Part shown: one piece after another, positions 23,615-34,520 of the stretch
Layout of the letters: each line of letters begins with the position of its first letter
Position numbering within the stretch: the first letter of the stretch is position 1
DNA from: Dastarcus helophoroides
Lineage: Eukaryota > Arthropoda > Insecta > Coleoptera > Bothrideridae
Assembly (NCBI GenBank): GCA_028583605.1
Contig: CM053331.1
Location: forward strand, 16,662,857-16,726,856
Length of the DNA stretch: 64,000 bases
Direction of reading: 5' to 3'
Made by a program: the position numbers and the translations under genes
Notes under the pieces: model-generated
The model's database searches: none
Seen by the model: only the letters and a program-made list of their open reading frames with translations
Told to the model about the DNA's origin: nothing

Positions 23615-23826
23615 TGTAATTAATAAAACTTCATAAATTTTCAAAACAACACCAAAACAAAGTAATATTGCATTCGATTTCCAAGCGATCGTCCGGCAAC
23701 TAACATGCAACACATAAAATCATGTGGCCATACCAAACATGTGTAGCTATATGACCGGGATATATTAAAAATATTATCGTATATTGCACAGTATGCAGTA
23801 AAAATATTGCCCGTTTAAAAATCCCT

Positions 23827-24040
23827 TTACGCTCGTTTATCGACTATTTTTCCCAAGAATTGGGAGAATTTAGTGAAGAGCAGAATAAAAGATTTCACCA
23901 AGATATGTATGATGTCAAGAGCCATAGATGCCAAGAAAAATTAGACGCCAATATGCTAGTTAGCTCTCATACTGCTGGATACTCAAGAGGGAAACAGAAA
24001 ATGGAAAGTGGAGGCGGATTTGGAGAAGTATCAAATTAAA
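23827..24040 (+). pseudogene. Repetitive uncharacterised coding family, 3' fragment
   Basis: Directly after the Harbinger TTA duplication the frame reads SFIDYFSQELGEFSEEQNKR, then FHQDMYDVK. This matches the recalled family pattern H.DYFPENLG..SDE..ERFHQD and continues the fragment ending at 20738. It stops at TAA at about 24036. Together the two pieces show the state before the Harbinger insertion. No known function. Confidence 0.6.
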
Positions 24041-25624
24041 AAAAAATCCGAATGTTAAATACATCTTATGAAGAAATTGTTTCTTTCATTATAAGAAATA
24101 TTCTTTGATCATTTTAGTAACATGTGAATTTTTCATTAGTGTTACGCTCTTTCATACAAACATTTTGCTTTTTCCAGAAAAACTTTACGTGACGGAGTCA
24201 ATTTGAGGTTATTTTTAGATGCAGTACACTCAAAAACATAATATGTATCAAAAATATTCCATGCAGCTGACAAAAAATATTTTTTTGCAGACCTGTTTTA
24301 TTAGACAATTATTGTGCTTATGTAGATCTAGAAGCTTGCTTTATTGGAGATAGTGGTTAAGCAAGACGGGAAAGCATGCGGGAAATGTTACTCTTGCATT
24401 TCTGAATTAAATTTTAAATCATAACCAAAAACAAACAGCTATGAGAGAGGAAAAAAGTAGATTTGTTAAATTCGAGGTCTAGCTTTCAACATATTTTTTT
24501 TCCAAATTTTCAGTTGGAAGTCAAAATTTCGATTTTAAATGTTCCAGTGGGCAGCAACAAATAAATTTCATTGTTACAGTACTAAATTTTCGGCGAGAAA
24601 TCTTTCGAGGTAGTTTTTGCTTCTACTAAAGTTAAAAGTTTATGCCTTTAAGAACATATTGTAAGGAGATGAATATATCAACTGCGGAGGATACAATGTC
24701 TTACGAAATGTTGTGAGGTAAAACATCCCATTATAACTTCACGAATCATTGTCAGGTAGTTAGTGACGTCAAGTGACGCTATCGTGGTAGAACCCGACAC
24801 ACTTCTGATTGTCGTTATCGACGTTTTTGGTCAATCGCTGTCATTAAATTGCAAGCAATACGTTAGTGAAGTTATTGACTTATTGTTTGGTAAATGGCTA
24901 AAATATACTGTTTCCAATTCGACCAGACGCACAACCTAATTTATACCATTTAGCGAATGATCAGGATTTTTTTCACTCTAAATTATAGTAAATTATTCAT
25001 TTTTTTACATTTTCTACTATTTATTTCAAGTCTGATTTCATTGTTTTTAAACGTATCGCTTCATGTTATAGGGATCTAGGCAACTCGCATGTATCGCAAT
25101 AAATTATGCAACTCGTCTTGATCAAATGTTCATGGACAATCATTTTTGACATTTATACTAATTTTGTTAAAAGAAATAATGTAGTGCTGATTATTTTCAA
25201 TGTAATACATATTTCTGGTTCCGCTAAGCTACCCGTAAATGTCACCATTGCGAATAAATTAATTTTGCATTTCCAGTAGATTTATAAATTTAACTGGCTG
25301 GCAGTACCTTGGACCTCCAAATGCTGAAAAACTTCGATTAACATTAATATTTTTATTTTTGTTTATTTGTTACAATATATGCTAAGGGTTCAATAACCAT
25401 GAGAAATAATAAAATATGTATTTAGGATCACGAAATTCAGTTCAAGGGAACTTTTCAATTGTTATATCCTATTGAATGCTTAATAATAAAATTACTTTAA
25501 CACTGCAATAAACTGGTGAAAATATAGCGAGATACCATTTTAATGTCATCTGTACCTATGGAGAAGTTTTCCTTTTACCATTTAAATAGCTCTCATTTAA
25601 AGTCAATATTTCTTGTAGGGTTGT
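24041..25624. other. Unannotated AT-rich stretch
   Basis: No motif-bearing frame, long repeat or element border recognised. Confidence 0.4.
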
Positions 25625-27268
25625 TAGGGATATGACATGATGGATCTGGATACGGATACATTGCGAATATTATATCGGTTTCGGATGCGGATATGAAATC
25701 ATTTCGGATATTCGATAGTTTCGGATATTATTTTGGTTACAGATATATTTAAAATATTTTTGTCAATCCAGAAGAAAAGATCCTCAAGTTATATCTACTT
25801 TATAATACTCTAAACATGATTGACAGAAAACACATAGCCTAAACTGATCCGTTTAGAAGCATGACATTTTGCAATAATAAAGAAATTTTGAAAATTCGTC
25901 CCGCAAGAGTGTTAAACAGATAAAAAAATTGTATTATTTTATGAAAGTTTCTTATTTTTGAAGTTGGAAATATGAAAGTTGGTGTTTAAGACGTCAATTT
26001 ATAAAAAAACAGCGTTTTTTGGCAATTGATCCCCTTAAGGTAATATAACGAATTCGTATTCGAAAGTATCTACCTTCAAAACATGGGGTACTGATTTGCA
26101 AAAAAATTATCTTAATTTGCAATATTTTGAAAGGGAACCATGATTAATTATTAGATACAAATGTCTTTAGTGTGAATCTATATGATGGAAATGGGTAATG
26201 CTGTCAGAATGTTTCCAAACAAATGTTGTATTGAATCTTTTTTTTTTGCATCATTGCAACAACCCCCAGAGAATGCGGTATTGATCTAAGACAAGCACTT
26301 AGGCATTCCTCCAAATACACATGTAAAATTTTGAAAAATTAGTCACAATTTTTGAAAAAAATGCGATATTAAAACAAATCGAAAAATTGAATTAATAAAT
26401 TTCAAAAAAGTAGGAATTTTAAACAAAGCCCAAAACTTGAAAAAGTCGATATGAAAAAGGGTTAAAATTTCAAAATATATAAACTCTTTTAAACAGTTAA
26501 AATTTTAAAAATGCTGAAATTTTAAAGAGATATTTTTAAAATAAATAAATATTTACAAATATATTTTTGATATTTTTGAAAAAATTATAATTTTTAATAA
26601 AATTCAATTTTTACTTTGAAAATCATCTTTTTCTTTAAATTTTCATATTTTTTCAAAAGATCAGGTTTTCATATTAAATTTGATTTCTTGAAAATTCCTA
26701 CTTACAATTAGACCAAAACCGTGTTTTTTTAAATATAATTCGTCTTTCCTTTAATTACGGTTATAAAGTCGAGTTTTAAGAAAATGGAATTTTGAGTATA
26801 AACTCTAAAATTTTACTTTTTTCTCTTAAAGTTGGACTGTACTAAAGTTTTTGAATATTTCATCGAAATTTCGACCTTTTTCTCGAAATTTTGACTGTCC
26901 GAATATTTCAACCTATTTTTAAAAATTCGTTCTATTCTTGAAGTTTCGACTAAATGTTTCATGTTTCGAGAATTTTCTACTTAAAATTGAGCTTTTTATT
27001 CAATATTAGACTTTTTTTCAAAAATTGTTTATTTTTGTAGAATTGGATTAAAATTTTGCTAAAAACATAACAATTTCTACGGAATTTAGAGAAAAATATT
27101 TCTTGTAAATTTCGAGATTGTCAAAATTTAAATGAAAATAAAAATTGAAAGAGACATATTTTTAGAAACTGGGTTTTGCTCTCCAAATTCGATTTATTTA
27201 AAAAATGGAAATGAATATTCGCATTCGCATTCGCGAATGTGGGAAAACCAACATTCGTTACATCCCTA
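25625..27268. mobile_element. Possible hAT-ended non-autonomous element
   Basis: The left border TAGGGATATGAC (25625) and the right border, reverse-complemented TAGGGATGTAACGAATGTTG (to 27268), resemble hAT-type ends of the TAGGGATGTAACGAATATTCG kind. Next to the left border GGATACGG and TTTCGGATA phrases repeat, and next to the right border ATTCGCATTCGCATTCGCG repeats. Flanking 8-mers do not match, so a target duplication is not confirmed. Confidence 0.4.
26320..27200. repeat. AT-rich minisatellite-like field inside the hAT-ended element
   Basis: Same texture as 11701-13480: short imperfect units around TTTGAAAATTTCGA and its inverse. Both orientations occur: the first part reads mainly AAAATTTGAAAAA, the second mainly TTTTTCTCGAAATTTTGAC. 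Confidence 0.6.
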
Positions 27269-27547
27269 GTCCGCATGTAAATGAATCACATTCACTTGGT
27301 TAATTTTTATTTTTTGTTCTTGATGGTCATTTGGGAACCACTTTTTTATAAAATAAATACAAAGGTCTTGGATAATTTTAAAGTTGATAAAAACAATTAA
27401 CTGAATTAAGATAATTCAGTTTACAAACATTGGCAAAAGGTATAACAGGGCCTCACAGGGCCTCTTAAAAATCGTGCGCATTTCGAAAACGGACAATTTA
27501 AAAAAAAATCACTCGGATAGGTCAATTTTGATTTTTTAGGTCATATA

Positions 27548-28960
27548 CAGGGTGTCCCATTTTCGGGGGTATTTGACTTATTTATAAAGATAGAGTGTTG
27601 GGATTTTCACTTTATTTCCCTACTTTTTGATCAAAGGAAAAATTTTAGTCTCAAATTTGTCATGGCTGTTACAGGGTGATTTTGAAAATCTTCACTTTTT
27701 AGCCATGCCTTGTATTTCCGATATGCCTTCTTATGTTAAAAAGGTAAAAACTGATCGTGCTGGAGTTAAGTTCAGTGACATAGTCAATTTTTTTTTTAGA
27801 AAGTCAAATTTTTGAGATATTAACCAAAGTTATATTTTTTTAATGAAACACCGTTTATATTATTTTTCATATTGATTAAACATAATTTGAGTCTTTCAAA
27901 AATAATTGTTTTGATTTTTTTAAAAAAAAGTTGAAAATGCAATATTTCTAAAATTTATGGTTTATTTACAGCAGTAGGCTATAACCAATTTATAAGAAAC
28001 AAATGCAAAATTCATAATTATTATAAAAATATAACCTTTCAAGTTTCTTTAACTCTTTTCTATATTTTCAGTTTTGTATTAAAAATTAATGGTATTTATA
28101 TTTTATTTAAAATTATTTGAGCTTTAAATCTTGTTAAACTATGTTTCAAGGAGATGAGGAAGTTAATGGTTCTGCATAAAAAAACTTATTTATTTCTTTT
28201 CTCTTCATGTAGCTGAAGTTTGTAAAGGAATTGGTTGGTCGCATGGAATCATTCAGTTAGAAAAATACCAAAAACATATCAATATTGCATTCAAAACAGC
28301 ATTTGTAATTTTGAAAAAAATCATTAAAAATTTTTGGATTGTTTTTATTAGATATATCTTTTCTCTTTTTACGATAAAGTAAAAAATGTTATATTAAGTT
28401 TTAATACACAATTGAAAATATTAAAATGAACTTTTGGAGAGCTTCTTTAAATAATTATAAATTTTGCATTTGTTTCTAGTAAATTAGTCATGGACTACTG
28501 CTATAAATAAAATAACTTGGAAAAATATCGAATTATCAGTTTGTTTTTCAAAATAAACCTTCACAGTTACATATCTTTCAAAAGCCCAAAATATGCCTTA
28601 TCAACATAAAAAATAGTATATAGGGTATTCCATTCAAAAAAATATAACTTTGGTTAATATTTAAAAAATTTGACTTTTTAGAAAAAACTGACTACCCCAC
28701 TGAAGTTAGTTAAAAATCTGTAGTAAAATCAGTTTTTACCTTTTTCGATATAGGAAGGCATAACAGAAATAGGAGGCATGGCCAAAAAGTGAAGATTTTT
28801 AAAATCACCTTGTAGCTTAAAAAGGAAGACAGCCATGACAGATTTGAGACTGGAATCTTCGATTTGATCCAAAAGTAGGCTACTAAAGTGAAAATCCTAA
28901 CACTCTATCTTTAATAATAACTTCTATACCTTCGAAAAGTGCCGAAAATGGGACACCTTG
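27548..28960. mobile_element. Foldback / long-TIR element, 1.41 kb
   Basis: Left arm 27548 to about 28080 is inverted at about 28430-28960. Ends: CAGGGTGTCCCATTTTCGGG and, reverse-complemented, CAAGGTGTCCCATTTTCGGC. The left flank is TA; the right flank is TT, read as a mutated TA. Shared inner phrases include AGATAGAGTGTTGGGATTTT on the left and its inverse near 28895, and AGCCATGCCT / AGGCATGGCC. A 62-codon frame at 27627-27815 is part of the arm. No transposase. Confidence 0.8.
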
Positions 28961-30272
28961 TTCTTTGGTAAAGTTGAATTTAAAAAATTGTAACCAGTGG
29001 CGGCGGGACGGAATAAGGAAATACGGATGTTGTTTTTTAAGTAGTAACCTCCTTTCTTTATTTCACCGTACGAAGGCTTGGATCTTTCTAGTTAAAAATA
29101 TGCAGGGAGTTAGAATGAAAAAGGAGAAAAATCGAAAGAACCGAAAATCTATAATTTCAACGGTTGAACCCACAATTTATATACAGAGTGTCTGCAATAA
29201 ATAAGTACCATTTACAAAAAAGGATTTAATTATAGGCTGTCAAAGTTGTAAGAAAACAAAAATACATAATTTTACTTATAACTCCGCAACTTCTTTACCG
29301 ATCGTGTCAAAATTTGAAACATATATTTAGACCGTTAAGGCTTATCATTTCCCAGAATGGCTGTATTTTTGTTAAACTGGCTGCGCCAAATAAAAGGACA
29401 ATTAATTCCAAATAAATCTTGTCACTTAAAAAAAAATTATCTGCAAGTAGCCACTTTTGAGAAAAATGACTATTTGATGTGCGATTGTTACGGTTTGTGA
29501 AGTGAGTGCCATCCTTGTGTCTTATGGGCGGTGGATACAAACTGTTGTTTAATGTTTTCATGCCATTAAGTAATGTGAATATCAGTTAAATAGGCAAGGC
29601 AGTACGGCGAAATTTTATGCCTAGCAAGCAACGCCTAGTTTAGATTTTAATAAAAAAAGCGAAGATTGTTATTTTTCAAAATTTTTGTTTTTTCTTACGG
29701 GCCCATATTGGATTATGGCATTTTCTAATTCAGCATCATTTTCTGAGTAATTTGATATGTCACATTTCATATGTCAAAAGTGAAACATGGACGTCGTCGT
29801 CACAAAAAAAAGTATGTTATTTTATTATTATTTTTTTTTGAAACAGTAGCTGATGGAACAGAAAAATTAATAAAATAAACTAATAAATATTGTACATAAA
29901 TATTCCTCCCAAGGTGAACGTATCTGTTCATTTTATTAATTAACTGAATAAATTTAACCTTTAAGGTTTGTAGATTTAAAGTGCGATAGTTTGCACTATC
30001 GATATTATCGATATCGATACGAGAAGAAAACTCGGAATAAATATGAAATGGCCGACCCCCTTGTATTTATAATTATATATTGCTACTATCCAATCTTCTT
30101 TTGATAAAGACTAACACACAAACTATGTATACATCGTTAGTGTGTTAATAAATGAAGTTACTGAACTTTAAATGGAAGCAGAAACAAAAACTCATTAAAA
30201 ACCATTTCTTAAGAATTATCGACAGTATTGTTCACTATAGATAGTTTTGGATAGTCAAAACTATTGATATTA
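28961..30272. other. Unannotated; foldback-arm fragment at 29640-29800 and TATCGATA clusters
   Basis: At about 29686-29790, TTTTTTCTTACGG, ATTCAGCATCATTTTCTGA and TTGATATGTCACAT match the arm of the 46920-48157 element. A start-like TATACAGAGTGTCTGCAATA lies at 29181. Near 29995-30020 and 30235-30275 clusters of TATCGATA occur, apparently the DNA into which the next LINE inserted. Confidence 0.4.
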
Positions 30273-32083
30273 TCGATGTCAAATGATGCTACAGCTCTCA
30301 AAGACCAGGTAAACCTCACGGCAAACGAAATCGCCCACCAGTTACTCTTAAAGGGCAAGCCGGATCGAAATCCGAAAGTGAGTTCCACCTTTAAGATGGC
30401 ACAACCGGTGGACCAAACGAATATGACTTACTTCATCATTACCGAGCTGAAAACCGCGATGAAGTGCTTGAAAACCAGGAAGGCCTGGCCCCGATGATAT
30501 CAGGAATGAATATCTGATAAACCTAGGTTCATCAGCCCTGAATTGGCTCCTCCAAATGTACAACTCCTGTTGGGCCAACAATGTGATACCAAAACTATGG
30601 CTGAAAGCTTAAGTAGTAGCAATCCACAAACCAGGGAAACCCCTCGAGGACGCCGGAAGTTACCGCCCGGCGCCCCTGTTGTGTGCACCGTTCAAACTCT
30701 TTGAGCGCCTCATACGGAATAGGTTTGGGCCACATATAGAAGATAAACTAATTCCCCAACCGGCGGGGTTCAGACCTGGAAAATCATGCACTGGTCAGGT
30801 ACTGACCCTCACCCTATACATCGAGGATGGCTCTGAAAAACAGATGAAAACCGGGGCCATCTTTGTAGACCTTACGGCGGCATACGATACCAGAAAAAAT
30901 CTTTAAAATGGCAGGAAATAGCCACCTGACGATGGTAATAAAAACAATGCTTTCCAACAGAAAATTTTGTGTGGAGTTCCATGGTGTGCAAAGTCGCTGG
31001 AGGAGGCAGAAGAGCGGACACCCTCATGAAAGTGTGCTGACACCGACGGTCTTTAAAATGTATACAAATGCTGATGATATAGCCGTCATCTGCCAGTCAT
31101 AGAACATCTTAGAGATAGAGGATCACTTGGCAGAATCACTATTAAGGCTGAACGATTACTATAAGTCAAATCATTTGCCCCCGAATCAAGCTAAGACACA
31201 GACATGCCTGTTCCACCTCAATAACCGACAGGCGGGAAGGGAGCTGCAAAGAGAGTGGAACTCAGTTAGTCTGAACCACTGTCCAAACCCAGTCTATCTA
31301 GGGGTCACACTAGACCTCACTCTGACCTACAGGCAGCACATACACAAGACCAAAGCAAAAGTAAACACCAGGAACGGCATCTTGCGGAAACTCTAATGCC
31401 TGATGGGAAACCAATCCAAGCGTTATGTGCTCCTCGGTGCTGGCGCTTTACTACTTCACAGACGAGTATGCTGCCCCTATGTGGGAGAGATCAACACACG
31501 GCCATAGACTGGACACGGTCTTAAACGACACGCACAGACTCATTACGGGATGCCTAAAGCCCACCAGCCTCGATCAATTATACATGCTGGCCGAGATCGT
31601 ACCACCGCAAATAAGGAGGGAAACCATAGCCATGGCCGAACGAAGCAGGCAAAGCACCTATCTCCGACACCCACTCCATCCATTCTCACCGCCAGCGGCC
31701 AGGCTAAAATCTAGGCGAGGTTTTATTCGGTCTATGCAACTTCTCATGTCCACTAAAGTTTCAACCAAAGAAAAGAAGTGGAAACAGCGAATAGAGAGAA
31801 GCGGCACCCCATGCTGGAATCCAAAGGAAAAGCTCCCTGCAGGATCAGAATTAGAATGGTGAACCTGGAAAACGCTTAACCGAATCCGGAGCCAGATGCA
31901 AAAACAACCTCCTGAGGTGAGGCTATGCGGAGACCCTCAGACAATACAACACCTCCTGTCCTACCAATCCTTGCAGGTTCCATGCACCATACGGGACCTA
32001 AGGTTGTGCAACGAGAATGCCGTCACGTGCGCCAGGCACTGGAGTGATATGTAAACGCTCAGACACGCTTAAATAAATAAATC
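30273..32083 (+). pseudogene. Jockey-like non-LTR retrotransposon ORF2, 5'-truncated, decayed
   Basis: Reverse transcriptase blocks in order: PDDIRNEYLINLG (about 30495), AIHKPGKPLEDAGSYRP (about 30620), AGFRPGKSCTGQVLTLTLYI (about 30765), FVDLTAAYD with the first catalytic Asp (about 30860), a degraded PQGSVLAP block reading PHESVLTPTVF, then NADDIAVICQ in place of FxYADD (about 31068). Further on are PVYLGVTLD, EYAAPMWERSTHGHRLD, ITGCLKPT and a C-terminal QTIQHLL zinc-motif remnant, ending at TAA 32053-32055 and an AAAT-rich tail. At least four frameshifts, stops near 30610, 31100 and 31860, and a deletion between the QGS and YADD blocks. GC content is higher than in the surroundings. A Jockey-superfamily LINE is most likely; a precise clade needs a tree. 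Confidence 0.85.
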
Positions 32084-32936
32084 GATAGTCCCTATCGATA
32101 TTTAGTGAACACTAGTGGTAAGCCGTGCAAAAATTTTAAAAATTTAATTGTTTTTTTAATGACATGTGGATGGTCATAATATTCATCACTACTTTTCCCG
32201 TTTAACCGACTTTCTTTTCGACTATTAAAGAAGATACCCACGTTATCCCACGTCTAGTGGGACACACTGTATAACAGTAAATTGAAGCAATTGTCAGCAA
32301 TGCCAAAATTGGCCTTTTTTTCAACTTTTGACTGTGACAGATTATCTTCCCATTTATTAACAAAATACTAACTAGCAAAAACAAATCTGTCTTTATCACC
32401 GAGAAGCTATAACCCTGATAGCTATAAAAGTATATTTAGGACAATCAGAAAAATTATGTCATTTGAAAGCGTCATAAATTATTTTATGTATGGTTTGCCA
32501 GCGGGGACAATAAAGATGTTTCCTTTAGATGAATTTTTATAGCTTTGCTCCAGATATCAGTTTGCAGGGGTAAGAATCATTTAATTGTTAGCGTGCCTAC
32601 CTAAAAAAGAAACATCAAGGAATACACGCAACATATTTTAGATAATGGAAAAAAAAATAGTGTAAACTGAAATTGGTTCGCTAGTTGCCAGTTTAAAATG
32701 ACTCACTTGAACAACTCTCGATAAATGTGAAAGACTAGACTAGGACTATTTCAAAAGTTTGAAATAAAAAATAAACATACCTACCTACATGTCTCCTTTT
32801 TCTTGTAGGATGTAACAAAGAATATTTTATATGAAAATAACAAAACAAAAATATTTTCAAACCTTACTTCGTGAAATTGTTGACCATTTGTAAAGAGAAG
32901 AAAAGAGAAGATAAAAGAGGAGAGACAAGAAGAGAA
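32084..32936. other. Unannotated AT-rich stretch
   Basis: A single CAGGG-type terminus (GGGACACACTGTATAACA, about 32260-32277) occurs without a partner. No coding signal. Confidence 0.4.
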
Positions 32937-33076
32937 AGTATTTCTCTGAAGATGATAGCTTGGCTATCGAAGCGCGGTACAGCAAATGTTGTTCTGTTTT
33001 TTAATCGTTCTTGGTGTAAGGGGATAAGATTTGTCTATCAATTTTTGAAGATAATTAAGGACCAGTCGGTTCCACA
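32937..33076 (+). repeat. Penelope pLTR fragment, decayed hammerhead-like core (family A)
   Basis: CTCTGAAGATGATAGCTTGG and then CTATCGAAGCGCGG match the family-A ribozyme, followed by the family tail TTTTTTAATC, TTCTTGGTGTAAGGGGA and GACCAGTCGGTTCCAC. The GAAA element reads GAAG, so cleavage is unlikely. An open frame at 32871-33155 overlaps it by chance. Confidence 0.65.
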
Positions 33077-33540
33077 AAAAAAAAGTATGAAGTTTAACCA
33101 TAATTTCCTTGAAATAAATAATTTTATTCCAACTTATATTATTTACTGCACTTAACAGCTTAGTAAATATCATCATTATTACCTTAAACCAAATAAACGG
33201 GCCTATGCTATTTAATAAGAAGCAGTTCTCTGCCAACGTAATCATTAGGTTTTGGGCAGATTGAACATTAACATCAGTTACAAGTATTTTTTCGAAAATT
33301 CTACGAATTAATTGTTTTTTTTTATTGCTATCCTCCATCATATACCTTGGGAAATGAAAGTGCCCTAAAATCGTCAATTGGATGGACCTGACGTAAATAG
33401 GGGGATTACAGTTTTGCAGAACAAAGAAAAATGTCTAAGAAAATTTACACGGTCATGGAGACGATGTAATGTTTTGGGCTAGCTTCCTGTCGTTATTCTA
33501 AGAAAACACAAAACTAGTTTGGTGAAAGCAACATATCGTT
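33077..33540. other. Unannotated AT-rich stretch
   Basis: The 137-codon minus frame 32964-33377 overlaps the ribozyme repeat and shows no domain; taken as chance. Confidence 0.4.
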
Positions 33541-33740
33541 TATACCCGATGCAATAATCCTCCTAATTTATCTCAAGCCCGTCCAATTGAAGGTTTTTGG
33601 GCACTTTTATTTGGCAAAGCGTATTATGTGAGATGAAAAATAGTAGAAAAAAAAAACAATTAATGCAAAGAATTTTCAAAAAAGTATGCAAAGTTGATAT
33701 TTAAGCCGTCCAAATTCTGGCGGATATTAGCAAAAAATTG
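33541..33740 (+). pseudogene. Tc1/mariner-family transposase fragment (PQARPIE block)
   Basis: One frame reads FIPDAIIPPNLSQARPIEGF followed by WALLFGKAYYV. The block PPN.PQARPIE.FW..L...VY is the catalytic Glu region of a Tc1/mariner subgroup. It ends in stops and is joined to a fragment of another subgroup. Confidence 0.6.
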
Positions 33741-34005
33741 CACCTCATTAAACAGCATTTATTTAGTTGAAGCTAATAATTTTGGCAGATATGCTAAACA
33801 TAATGTAGTGGATTGGCCTGCAAGATCGCCAGATTTAACTATTAGAGTGTTTTCTCTAGTCTTATTTAAAAGCTAAAGCTTGTTTTAATGGAACCGAAAA
33901 TATTAAGGCATTAAAGGAAATGATCCGCTAAGAAATCAGTTCAATCATCTCACAAGTGATAGACAATGTTCAGTCTCGCCATTAACGGACAACAATTTGA
34001 ACATA
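33741..34005 (+). pseudogene. Mariner (DD41D-type) transposase C-terminal fragment
   Basis: From about 33785: FGRYAKHNVVDWPARSPDLT, then a frameshift where DFFLWGYLK is expected, then ENIKALKEMIR in another frame. It represents a third DD41D-type relic in the window and, unlike the 8.6-kb copy, retains no termini. Confidence 0.6.
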
Positions 34006-34084
34006 TAATTTAATTTGTAATTTTCAAAAACTGAAATACAGAACTTGTCCCCTGAAACCAAGAAAGATTAAAAACACAACAAAC

Positions 34085-34132
34085 CTTGCTCTAACGCGTT
34101 TCGACAGCTAAGCTGTTATCTTCAGAGAGATT
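34085..34132 (-). ncRNA. Hammerhead-like ribozyme, family A, best-kept core
   Basis: On the minus strand: CTGAAGA (34125-34119), a hairpin ACAGC/GCTGT with loop TTA, then GAAACGCGTT and AGAGC. Read as a hammerhead, CUGANGA and GAAA are present, helix III would be the palindrome ACGCGU (fit for pairing between two copies), cleavage would follow GUU, and TCTC/AGA(G) would form a short helix I. There is one extra base between A9 and helix II, as in some viroid hammerheads, and helix II has an A-C mismatch at its base. Helix I is only about 4 bp, so activity is uncertain. Confidence 0.55.
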
Positions 34133-34157
34133 TTAACACGGAAAATTAAATTCGCTT

Positions 34158-34520
34158 TTGGGTAGTTTAAAGGATAAAGTAAAGCAAACGGATAAGTCCG
34201 GTATTTACCAAATATCATGTAGGGATTGTCCTCAAAAGTATGTCGGGCAAACTAGACGATCTCTTAAAATCCGACTGAAGGAGCATTTGGCTCATTTGAG
34301 GTACGGAAGAACTGAGAAGTCAAGTGTGGCTCGACATGCTTTTGAATTAGATCATAAGATAGATAATAATATTAAATTATTAAGAGTAGAAAATAAGTAT
34401 TATATGTTAAATGCATGTGAAAGTTTAGCCATTCATAAGGCTGGAAACAACCTTATAAACGGTTGCGCTGGGCCTTTAGGCCATTTATCTCTGTTAAAAA
34501 TAGTTAAGGTTGATAGATAA
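34158..34520 (+). CDS. Penelope GIY-YIG endonuclease domain, 5'-truncated open frame
   Basis: The frame is open upstream of 34158 (KLNSLLGSLKDKV) and stops at TAA in 34518-34520. It holds the GIY motif SGIYQISCRDC, the YVG half of GIY-YIG in KYVGQTRRSLKIRLKEHL with the conserved Arg of that helix, then SVARHAFELDH and ESLAIHKAGNNLIN with the metal-binding Glu. The CRDC cysteine pair just after GIY is typical of Penelope-like endonucleases, which nick target DNA to prime reverse transcription. No frameshift or stop lies within these 120 codons, in contrast to nearly every other relic here. There is no true initiator ATG; the TTG at 34158 is only a convenient start. Confidence 0.85.
   Translation: MGSLKDKVKQTDKSGIYQISCRDCPQKYVGQTRRSLKIRLKEHLAHLRYGRTEKSSVARHAFELDHKIDNNIKLLRVENKYYMLNACESLAIHKAGNNLINGCAGPLGHLSLLKIVKVDR

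Larger units (their letters stand above)
20739..23826. mobile_element. PIF/Harbinger element, full length, TTA target duplication
   Basis: Left end contains GGCTTCTAAACGGGCAATAT and TTTTTACTGCA; the right end, reverse-complemented, contains GGGATTTTTAAACGGGCAAT and TTTTTACTGCA. TTA is duplicated at 20736-20738 and 23827-23829, the 3-bp target of PIF/Harbinger. Inside are the two genes expected of this superfamily: a DDE transposase on plus and a MADF/BESS protein on minus. The element is 3,088 bp and splits a repetitive coding fragment in frame order, so it is younger than that fragment. Both genes carry lesions, so it is non-autonomous now. Confidence 0.88.

Noticed and set aside
32964..33377. 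Minus frame of 137 codons, one of the longest in the window
   Set aside because: Partly antisense to a Penelope ribozyme repeat; no domain recognised.
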